Source of the DNA: Fructilactobacillus sanfranciscensis DSM 20451
Lineage (GTDB): Bacteria > Bacillota > Bacilli > Lactobacillales > Lactobacillaceae
Assembly: GCF_001436035.1 (NCBI RefSeq)
Contig: NZ_AYYM01000003.1
Coordinates: 16,399 to 80,398 of the forward strand
DNA: 64,000 bases
Direction: 5' to 3'
The translations under genes were made by a program, and so were the position numbers. A model generated the notes under the pieces. The model was not told where the DNA came from and did no database searches. It saw nothing but the letters and a program-made list of their open reading frames with translations. Below are positions 52,046-58,883 of this stretch, in pieces (the first letter of the stretch is position 1; the number at the start of each line of letters is the position of its first letter).

Positions 52046-52201
52046 GCTAATTCCTCCTGGATTTGAAACAGTAATGTATATTCTAATTATAGCGGTAAGT
52101 GACGATTACGTAAAATAATTTTGAAAAGGAATTGGAAAATGGATACAAAAACAGGCATTTTTTTGGTATTCTAGAAGAACATGAAGAAAGTTGGTGGCCA
52201 C

Positions 52202-52978
52202 ATGACTGAAACAGAACCAGTAAAAAAATCCAAAGAATATAAAAATAAAGTAGTCCAAACTTGCCTGTTAGCGGGTACGATTTTAATTGAAAACGGGTCC
52301 GAATTAAATCGAGTGTCTGATACCATCAAACGAATTGCGAAAAACGCTGACTTAAATGATTTAAATGCCTACGTAACCATTACTGGGATTATGATTTCGG
52401 CCAATGATGAAGCGGGAGCGCAAATTAAAGAAATTGAGAAACGAACCTTTAATTTACGGCGAATTGCGGCCGTGAACCGCTTATCTCGTGACTATGCGCA
52501 AGGTAAAATTTCAATCGGACGTTTTTATAACTTATTGAATAAAATTAATCGCTTTGGACTTTATTATCCTTATTGGATGATGATGCTCTCCGCCGCCTTA
52601 ATCTCTGGATGTATTTCTGTCGTTTTCAATAACGATATTCATGATTTCTTCATTACTTGTCTAGTTGGAATGTTGGGTTGGGTAATCTTTAGCGTGATTT
52701 CCACCCGCGTGCAAGCCAGTTTTATTAGTGAATTTATGGCTGCCGCTTCAATCGGAGCAATGGCGATTTTTGCGGTTCATATTGGTCTCGGTCAAAGTAC
52801 CGATAACATTATCATTGGATCCGTAATGCCGTTAGTTCCCGGAGTGCAAATTACCAACTCGTTTCGGGATTTGATTTCTGGAAACTTGATTAGTGGTCCC
52901 GCTCGAGGCATTGAAGCTTTAATATGTGCGTGTGCACTAGGATTCGGGGTTGCATTCTCTTTGATTTGGTTAGGGTAG
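52202..52978 (+). CDS. ThrE-type threonine/serine exporter, N-terminal subunit
   Basis: 258 residues, two-part exporter's larger subunit (ThrE_N/DUF1212): a cytosolic N-terminus and five helices, with VSDTIKRIAKNA and FTISRFYNLLNKI-like KISIGRFYNLLNKINRFG segments and the periplasmic motif GVQITNSFRDLISG. Corynebacterium ThrE is one protein; split pairs are common in Firmicutes. ATG at 52202 follows GGTGG; an ATG 21 bp upstream has less support. Next gene starts 10 bp later. Confidence 0.9.
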   Translation: MTETEPVKKSKEYKNKVVQTCLLAGTILIENGSELNRVSDTIKRIAKNADLNDLNAYVTITGIMISANDEAGAQIKEIEKRTFNLRRIAAVNRLSRDYAQGKISIGRFYNLLNKINRFGLYYPYWMMMLSAALISGCISVVFNNDIHDFFITCLVGMLGWVIFSVISTRVQASFISEFMAAASIGAMAIFAVHIGLGQSTDNIIIGSVMPLVPGVQITNSFRDLISGNLISGPARGIEALICACALGFGVAFSLIWLG

Positions 52979-52987
52979 GTGAATGAA

Positions 52988-53449
52988 ATGGTACATCTAT
53001 TAATTATTATTGCCGGTGTATATGTGGCAACCTTAGGATTTGCGGTTTTAATTAACGTATCACCGAAATACCTGAACGATGGGGGAATTGTTGGGGTTGC
53101 CGGCTACTTAGTTTATTTAGCTTACTATACATATATTGGCGGGTACGTTGGTGGCAACGTCTTAGGTGCGTTTACCCTCGGAATCTTTGGAATGATTGCG
53201 GCCCGTATCAAAAAAGCTCCAGTTATTATCTTTAACATTCCGGCTTTGGTGCCACTAGTTCCTGGAGGTCAGGCTTACCAAGTTATGAAAAACATTGCGA
53301 TGAATAAACCACGCGTGGCCTTTGGCTTCTTGATGCAAGTTTTAATGATTGCCGGATCACTTGCCATGGGCTTCTTACTAGCTGAATTAGTGATTCAGTT
53401 GTTTAATTATTCGATGCGGAGTATGAAACGGAGACGGAAAACGGCTTAA
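52988..53449 (+). CDS. ThrE-type exporter, small subunit
   Basis: 153-residue partner (DUF3815/ThrE_2) with four or five helices, starts near LLIIIAGVYVATLGFAVLINV and has the IPALVPLVPGGQAYQVM motif, matching GVQ-type motif of the large subunit. ATG at 52988 with AGGTGAATG in the site. It is translated right after the large subunit. The two together likely export serine/threonine. Confidence 0.88.
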   Translation: MVHLLIIIAGVYVATLGFAVLINVSPKYLNDGGIVGVAGYLVYLAYYTYIGGYVGGNVLGAFTLGIFGMIAARIKKAPVIIFNIPALVPLVPGGQAYQVMKNIAMNKPRVAFGFLMQVLMIAGSLAMGFLLAELVIQLFNYSMRSMKRRRKTA

Positions 53450-53478
53450 GAAAAATTAAATAATAAAATTTATGCGTA

Positions 53479-53515
53479 TCTCTTGTCAGAAACTATCAGA
53501 CAGGAGATTTTTTTA
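53479..53515 (+). terminator. Terminator of the exporter unit, containing the sigma gene RBS
   Basis: Ten-bp stem ATCTCTTGTC / GACAGGAGAT with loop AGAAACTATCA and a T7 run. The 3' arm holds AGGAG, the only ribosome binding site of the following TTG start at 53517, so it may also be a translational switch. Confidence 0.75.
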
Positions 53516-53516
53516 T

Positions 53517-54058
53517 TTGGATAATAAAACCGATTATCAAACGGCTTTTGATTTTATGTTAGAAGGTGATCATGAGGTGGTTGTGTTTGGGGTACTGAAA
53601 CGTTTAAACGTCAGACCGTGGCATGAACATTATCAAGATTTAGTGCAAGAAGGACGACTCGAATTTGTGGATGCATACCAAAAATATCCCGACCAACGAG
53701 ACGACGAAAAACAGATGTTGAGCTATATTTATCAGTCTGTCAAATGGCGCTTATTAGATAAGTTAAGGCGCTCAACCCGCGTCAGTACGCCGATTTTGCG
53801 GGGGGGGTAGAAACACTAACCAACCTATCCTTTGATGATGAAGCATTAGCGGATGTCGAAACCAAGCTAATTTTTAATAACGTGTTAGCAGTCTTAAATG
53901 AAAAAGAACAGTTATTAATCCGCGGACTATACCTGGAAGGCAAGACGATGTCACAGTTATCTGAAGATTTAAAAGTCTCGCGAAAAACACTGTACGTGTG
54001 GCGAAATCAAATTAAAACAAAAATAAAACCAATTTGGGGTAACACATTGGATGGCTAA
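53517..54058 (+). pseudogene. ComX/SigH-type sigma factor, interrupted at a G8 tract
   Basis: About 180-residue small sigma-70-like factor. TTG start at 53517 (AGGAG ten bases upstream, inside a terminator stem). Region 2 ends with SYIYQSVKWRLLDKLRRS; a run of eight G (53801-53808) then gives a TAG. One more G (or two fewer) leads into an open frame VETLTNLSFDDEALADV, and region 4 EKEQLLIRGLYLEG, LKVSRKTLYVWRNQIK, ending TAA at 54058. The competence-type sigma group regulates DNA uptake in lactic acid bacteria. Whether this is a phase switch, decay or assembly error is open. Confidence 0.75.
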
Positions 54059-54135
54059 TTCGTTACTAGTATATGTAAGGGTTGGCCAACTGATTACAAA
54101 ATATGATGATACCTACAAAGAGGAGAAAAAAGAAT

Positions 54136-54339
54136 ATGAAAAAGAACTGGTTAAAGACTACGGCAACATTCACAATGGTTGGGGAAGCACATCTTAAGGG
54201 ACGTAAAGTAAACTACGCAAACTTAGTAGACAACATTTCTGATGAACAACTTGCCAAATTCGGTGCAATTTTGTCTGACTTATCAGGTGAAGCAGTCCAA
54301 AAAATTGTTGTAAATAACTCAAGCGTAATCGCTGAATAA
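54136..54339 (+). CDS. DUF1659 family small protein
   Basis: 67 residues, short beta-rich protein typical of DUF1659 (WLKTTATFTMVG, KVNYANLVDNISDEQLAKF and IVVNNSSVI). ATG at 54136 follows AGAGGAGAAAAAAGAAT; the upstream in-frame ATG at 54103 lacks a site. Usually found together with a DUF2922 gene, as here, and often behind a sigma factor gene. Function unknown. Confidence 0.8.
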   Translation: MKKNWLKTTATFTMVGEAHLKGRKVNYANLVDNISDEQLAKFGAILSDLSGEAVQKIVVNNSSVIAE

Positions 54340-54353
54340 GAGGAGAATAACTT

Positions 54354-54587
54354 ATGAAAATTTTAGAATTTATTTTTAAATCAGAAGAACACAAAGTACG
54401 CACTATTAAATTCAATTATGCTAAGCAAGATTTAACTGAAACTAGTGCAAAAGCCTTAATGGAACGCATCTCAGCTTTGGAAATGTTTCAAAAAGATGGC
54501 GTTAAACTATACGCCACTCCAGTGAGTGCTCGTTACCTGGACAACAAGAATTATCCAATTTTTGATGATAGCAAGAAAACTGCATAG
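54354..54587 (+). CDS. DUF2922 family small protein
   Basis: 77-residue protein matching DUF2922: LEFIFKSEEHKVRTIKFNYAKQDLTETSA, GVKLYATPVSARYLD. Partner of the DUF1659 gene 14 bp upstream; GAGGAGAATAACTT site before the ATG. A strong terminator follows (54600). Function unknown. Confidence 0.82.
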   Translation: MKILEFIFKSEEHKVRTIKFNYAKQDLTETSAKALMERISALEMFQKDGVKLYATPVSARYLDNKNYPIFDDSKKTA

Positions 54588-54599
54588 GTTTAGGTAAAC

Positions 54600-54632
54600 G
54601 AAAAGGTCGATATCTGCGGATATCGGCCTTTT
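54600..54632 (+). terminator. Terminator of the DUF1659/DUF2922 pair
   Basis: Stem AAAAGGTCGATATC / GATATCGGCCTTTTT with four-base loop. Confidence 0.9.
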
Positions 54633-54723
54633 TGTGTGCACTGCGTTATAAACCAATTATTTTTAAACCTTTGAAATCAGTGGGACACTTATTACCCATT
54701 GAAATTAGAGGAGGAACAAAATT

Positions 54724-54978
54724 ATGAAAATTCAACTTGCTATCGATTTAGAAGATGTAGATGGTGCAATTAAATTAATTGAAAAAACAAAGGACAGTAT
54801 CGATATTTTTGAATACGATACTCCATTGGTAATTAACTTTGGTCTAGAAGGTTTAGCTAAAATCAGAAAACAATTTCCTGACATTACTTTACTTGCTGAT
54901 TTAAAAATTATGGATGTTGCTGTCTATGAAGTAAATCAAGCCGTTAATATACTTATCGCCCCTAACAAAACCTATTAA
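54724..54978 (+). pseudogene. 3-hexulose-6-phosphate synthase remnant
   Basis: First 75 residues of a HUMPS/KGPDC family enzyme (LAIDLEDVDGAIKLIEKTKDS, PDITLLADLKIMDVAVYEVNQAV), after which the sequence NILIAPNKTY ends. The full-length protein has about 210 residues, so two thirds are missing. Its family makes 3-hexulose 6-phosphate from formaldehyde and ribulose 5-phosphate. ATG follows GAGGAGG. A terminator follows; left-over end of a deletion. Confidence 0.75.
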
Positions 54979-55023
54979 AACAGCCCCCATTATCTGACTA
55001 GTAGATAATGGGGGCTGTTTTTT
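54977..55023 (+). terminator. Strong terminator
   Basis: Nineteen-bp stem AAAACAGCCCCCATTATCT / AGATAATGGGGGCTGTTTT with a seven-base loop and T-run. Confidence 0.95.
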
Positions 55024-55067
55024 TGTTCGGCGGTATAATAGTGCCTAAAGAATAGGTCGATGATCAC

Positions 55068-55583
55068 ATGCCCAATCACATATTTATCAACCGAGAGTCA
55101 GGGAATGATAACATTTCAATATTCTATGACGAACCATCATTTGTGGTCATTGCGAATAAAGACGATTTAGCTAGCATTCAGTTGATTGATGAGTCTAAAA
55201 AACTTGGCATCTATATATTGTTAGGTGGTGATAAACGATATATAGGTCAAGCATCAAATGCTATTTTTAATCGGTTGCAGCAACATTATATTAATAAGCC
55301 TTGGTGGAATAAATTAATATTTTTTGGCCGCGAAGATGGCCATTTATCAAAAGCACAGTTAGATCTGCTAGAACGCAAAATAATTGAAAAAATGAAACGA
55401 GCAGAAATCGAACTAGATAATAATACCCAAGGTAATCAGAGCTATATTGATAAATTAAGCCAATTTTCTGCCTTATCATTGTTATTTGGTGGACAGTATT
55501 ATACAGGAAGCTCTTACAGAGACGTCTTTACTAAATTAGTATCTACACTTGTTCTGTCATCAGATTGGGGAGTGTTTCGTTAG
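55068..55583 (+). CDS. GIY-YIG domain protein
   Basis: 171 residues with a GIY-YIG nuclease-like core: GIY at 47-49, KRYIGQAS with YIG at 58-60, R69 in IFNRLQQHY and WWNKLIFFGREDGHLSKAQLDLLERKI (conserved glutamate). Architecture resembles standalone GIY-YIG proteins with a C-terminal DUF4357-like part; an end extension may be missing, since coding-like sequence in another frame (SLADIKFWANLATRIG) follows to 55678. No homing-endonuclease intron context. ATG after TAGGTCGATGATCAC. Confidence 0.7.
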   Translation: MPNHIFINRESGNDNISIFYDEPSFVVIANKDDLASIQLIDESKKLGIYILLGGDKRYIGQASNAIFNRLQQHYINKPWWNKLIFFGREDGHLSKAQLDLLERKIIEKMKRAEIELDNNTQGNQSYIDKLSQFSALSLLFGGQYYTGSSYRDVFTKLVSTLVLSSDWGVFR

Positions 55584-55678
55584 CTGATATTAAGTTTTGG
55601 GCGAATTTAGCCACCCGAATTGGTGTGAGTGCTGCTAATGGCAATTGGCAGGCCCGCGATAAGAAAATGTACGTCTAG
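55584..55678 (+). pseudogene. Coding remnant
   Basis: A 31-codon piece (FWANLATRIGVSAANG, ending KKMYV) is open from 55572 to the TAG at 55676-55678 in a frame other than that of the GIY-YIG gene. GC-rich codons (gcg, gcc, cgc) differ from the flanking AT-rich gene. It is the tail of a deleted gene or a chimeric junction. No function. Confidence 0.5.
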
Positions 55679-55941
55679 TCTTGGCGGATAACCGCAATTT
55701 CCAATGCCACGTCGATTTCACGACCGAGCGCATCATAGTGCCCATACGTCGGATAAGTGGCAAGAAAGCCAATCGCAAGTCCTTCTGATTGCTGCGCTAA
55801 GTCGGCAATGAGTTGGCGGGTTTTGGCTTCATCAAAAGGGATGTTGCAAATGTCCGCCTCAAGCTCGACGTCGGCTAAAAACAAGTCTAAGTCGCCATTT
55901 CTGAAGAGTGGTGCGTGTTCTTAAAGTAGGGTGTATTTCAT
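55675..55941 (-). pseudogene. 89-codon ORF interrupted by TAA
   Basis: ATG at 55941, GGAGG site before it (CCTCC 55950-55954). Frame: MKYTLL then TAA, then EHAPLFRNGDLDLFLADVEL and 69 further residues to the stop at 55675. A CAA-to-TAA change at codon 7 would make it complete. The protein (89 residues) is acidic with a beta/alpha pattern (LAIGFLATYPTYGHYDALG); no family recognised. Codon use is like the maltose cassette. Confidence 0.6.
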
Positions 55942-56052
55942 ATCATGACCTCCTGGAAATTGTGCTATTAAGATAGTACTTATTATAAGAGGACATCAAG
56001 GGTGCGTGCTGTGCTTATGGTACAAACTACTTAGGATAGGGGGACAACAATT

Positions 56053-56619
56053 ATGGTTGAAGCACAACATTAAGAAGCAATTGAGCAGGTCATTTTGAAT
56101 TTGAAGGCCCAAGTTGCCGGGTTGAATCAACAAATCGAAGTGTTGTCGAAGTTATTAGAAGTTAAACATGAAGACATTAATATTGACGATGTACCAGGTC
56201 AATTGAAGTGGGCGGCGACTGATGTGATGAACAATGATCATTTGAAGATGATTTTAGTTCGTGGTGAAAATTACGAGTTCCGTGAACGCTTGATTAACCA
56301 AGCGTTCGATACCGGTGTGACCATCGTTGAAGTTGAACAATTCATGGAAGACTATGAAGCTGGTCAACGTGGTGGTCAAGTTGGGGCGCAAAAGTTCAAG
56401 GATCGTTATGACGATTACGATGTCCTGGTGATTGAAAACTTGGAGCAATTGGCCGGTAATCGTGCTAAGTTGCAAGAAAAATTATTTGATCGCGTCTACG
56501 CCCGTTCACACGCTGGTAAGTTGACGGTGCTATCAGGTAATGCGGCCTTTATTATTGCTGGTGAATCTGAAGAGTACTTGCAAATGTTGAGTTTGGGTAA
56601 GAATATTTTTGTGGGCTAA
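56053..56619 (+). pseudogene. DnaA-like AAA+ fragment with an internal TAA at codon 7
   Basis: ATG at 56053 with GGGGG site; MVEAQH, TAA at 56071-56073, then EAIEQVILNLKAQV and 182 open residues to a stop at 56619. The C-terminal two thirds resemble DnaA-like AAA+ proteins in pattern (KMILVRGENYEFRERLINQAF, DDYDVLVIENLEQLAGNRAK with Walker B like DVLVIEN, and LTVLSGNAAF). No Walker A is seen, so it is an incomplete AAA+ module. Codon use is Weissella-like. A CAA-to-TAA change would restore it; a downstream TTG start at 56095 is an alternative. Confidence 0.6.
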
Positions 56620-56627
56620 CAATAGCC

Positions 56628-56665
56628 AAAAAGCCGGTGGAACTTTGTGTCTCACCGGCTTTTTT
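56628..56665. terminator. Bidirectional terminator
   Basis: Stem AAAAAGCCGGTG / CACCGGCTTTTT with 13-base loop between convergent genes. Confidence 0.92.
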
Positions 56666-57447
56666 AGGCAGTTGTAGCCCCGTGCAGTAATTCTGGTACA
56701 ACGTAAACCGATGTCACTGTTTCGCCAGCCAATTGCTTCATCAGTAAAGCAAACATATGTTGGGCAATGGTTGCAAGTGGTTGCTGAATCGTCGTAATCG
56801 GCAACTCCGCTAGTTGATGGACATAGATACCATCGAAACCAACAATGCTTAAGTCGGTGGGCACTGTTAGTTTCTGGCTACGACCAGCCCGCAATGCACC
56901 TAATCCCAATCGGTCTGTCGCAGCCACAATCCCGGTGCTGCCACACAGGTTTAAGGCCGGCTAAAAAGGCTTGGGCTGCGTGCTCATCATTTGGCAGATG
57001 ATATATCTCAGTTGTCCGACCAGCTGTTAACATCACGTCACGGTAACCAACCTCGCGATTAACAACAAATGGTTCAGACATATCGATGCCAAGATAAATC
57101 AGGCGCGCATAACCAGCGTCGAGCAGGGTGTTGGTCGCCAACTGGGTGCCGGCCTTATTGGCGATATCCACTGACGGGATCACCGGTTCAGTACCATAAA
57201 TGACGACAGGAACGGTTAAACTCTGCAAGAGTTCAAAATCTGATCCGAGAGCGCCACTGACTAAGAAACCATCCACGTTTGTTAAATCAAAATTACGATC
57301 GTGCCGCATTTCCAAGGTGTAACCAGCTTGCCGTAATTCATCCGTTAAATGCAGCAATAAATGCGCATAATATGGTTCAATTTCATTGATATCATCTAAC
57401 AAGATGAAGGCAAACATGTTACCGGTAATTTCAAAAAACACTTGCAT
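56664..57447 (-). pseudogene. LacI-family regulator without DNA-binding head, frameshifted
   Basis: Only the sugar-binding domain remains: starts MQVFFEITGNMFAFILLDDINEIEPYY, NVDGFLVSGA, and the LacI periplasmic-fold features. The usual 60-residue HTH head is absent. Near 56935-56945 a one-base shift breaks the end; the frame CGSTGIVAATDRLGLGALRAG continues for 85 codons to the stop at 56664. It is divergent from the maltose operon, so it is probably the dead MalR-like repressor. GC content and codons match the cassette. Confidence 0.8.
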
Positions 57448-57481
57448 CTGATTTTAGAATCGGTTATATTTAAAATTGTGA

Positions 57482-57537
57482 ATTAAACGCTTACATTTGC
57501 AAACAAAAATACAATTGAGTTTATAAGGGGAACGAAG
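57482..57537 (+). promoter_or_regulatory. cre-like site and leader of the maltose cassette
   Basis: ATTAAACGCTTACA at 57482-57495 matches cre (TGNAANCGNTNNCA) except for the first two bases, followed by an AT-rich region and AAGGGGAACGAAG ahead of the transporter ATG. Catabolite control is inferred; a second half-site TTTGCAAA overlaps. Confidence 0.55.
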
Positions 57538-58860
57538 ATGATAAATGAGGAGACTCGTCAAAATCTACCAACATTACCATTACATACCATTTGGATGTTG
57601 AGTTTCGCATTCTTTGGTGTACAAATGGGCTTCTCATTGCAGAGCTCAAACTTGGGACGACTATTACAAACACTTGGAGCTGATCCGCACTCGCTGGGGT
57701 TTTTCTTTATCCTACCACCGGCCGCCGGCTTGCTCGTGCAACCAATTATTGGCCGTTTATCAGATAAGACATGGAATCGATTTGGTCGTCGTATGCCGTA
57801 TCTGATGATTGGAGCGGTCGTGTCAGCTATCGTGATGTTCTTGTTGCCAAACGCAGGAAGCTTGGGATTCAAAGCAACGATCGCGTTGATCTTTGGTGCC
57901 ATCACTATCCTGTTTATGGGCATGGCATTCAACATGGCGATGCAACCAATCCAGATGGTCGTCGGCGACACTGTTAACGAAGAACAAAAAGGTTACGCGT
58001 ATTCAGTCCAATCATTCTTAGCCAATGCTGGTTCAGTGTTAGCCTCAATTTTCCCATTCGCATTGACGGCGATGGGGGTGGCCAACACGGCTAAGCCAGG
58101 CGTCATTCCAGATTCAGTGGCGATTTCATTCTACGTTGGTGCGGTTGTCTTGGTGATTACAACCATCATTGCGTTGATTAACGTGAAGGAATATGACCCA
58201 GAAACGTATGCCAAGTATCACGGAATTCAAGAAGAAGGACCAAAAGAAAGTGTGATGCACTTGCTGACGCACGCACCAAGCATTTTCTGGAAGTTGTCAG
58301 TTGTGCAATCCTTTAGCTGGATAGCTTTCCAATACCTTTGGACGTATGGGACTGGGACGATTGCTGATACGGTTTGGCATACAACGGCTGCTCATTCAGC
58401 CGGCTATCAAGCTGCCGGTAACTGGTTTGGTATGTTGAGTGCCGTGCAATCAATCGGCGCCGTACTTTGGGCTTTGGTTTTGACTAAGGTGAAGCCAGCG
58501 CAAGAGTGCTTCGCTTATGGCGGTAGTTTGCTGCTCGGGGCCATTGGGTTCGTATCGATTTTGTTCATTCATAACCAATGGGCTTTGGTGGTGTCATTCA
58601 TGTTAATCGGATTTGCCTGGGCAGCAATTATGGCTTATCCATTCACATTTTTGACGAAAGCTTTGGATGGTAAGAACAACGGCACATATTTGGGTCTGTT
58701 CAACGGGGCCGTCACGATCCCACAAATTGTGGCGTCAGTTGCCTCATTTGGCTTGTTCCCATTGTTGGGTTCATCAATGCCACACATGTTGTTAGTTTCT
58801 GCAATTGCTTTAATCATTGCAGCATTGTCAGTGGGGCGTTTGCTCCGTAGCCACGTTTAA
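57538..58860 (+). CDS. malT: MFS maltose/oligosaccharide transporter
   Basis: 440-residue membrane protein with 12 helices: LPTLPLHTIWMLSFAFFGVQMGFSLQSSNLGRLL, GRLSDKTWNRFGRRMPYLMIGA (MFS motif A type, R-D-GRR), AFGYPFTFLTKALDG. Similar to the SLC45/GPH-type sugar:proton symporters used by maltose phosphorylase operons. It lies 23 bp before mapA. Start ATG after AAGGGGAACGAAG. Higher GC than the rest of the window. Confidence 0.88.
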   Translation: MINEETRQNLPTLPLHTIWMLSFAFFGVQMGFSLQSSNLGRLLQTLGADPHSLGFFFILPPAAGLLVQPIIGRLSDKTWNRFGRRMPYLMIGAVVSAIVMFLLPNAGSLGFKATIALIFGAITILFMGMAFNMAMQPIQMVVGDTVNEEQKGYAYSVQSFLANAGSVLASIFPFALTAMGVANTAKPGVIPDSVAISFYVGAVVLVITTIIALINVKEYDPETYAKYHGIQEEGPKESVMHLLTHAPSIFWKLSVVQSFSWIAFQYLWTYGTGTIADTVWHTTAAHSAGYQAAGNWFGMLSAVQSIGAVLWALVLTKVKPAQECFAYGGSLLLGAIGFVSILFIHNQWALVVSFMLIGFAWAAIMAYPFTFLTKALDGKNNGTYLGLFNGAVTIPQIVASVASFGLFPLLGSSMPHMLLVSAIALIIAALSVGRLLRSHV

Positions 58861-58883
58861 AAATTTAAAAATAGGAGAATATC

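Noticed and set aside
43394..54058. Explaining every frameshift as sequencing error
   Set aside because: Homopolymer cases could be errors, but the SDR, MFS, LacI and uspA lesions include large deletions or unrelated changes, so decay is also present.
54677..54687. TGGGACACTT match to the 66-bp repeat complement
   Set aside because: Ten shared bases in AT-rich context; no further similarity, likely chance.
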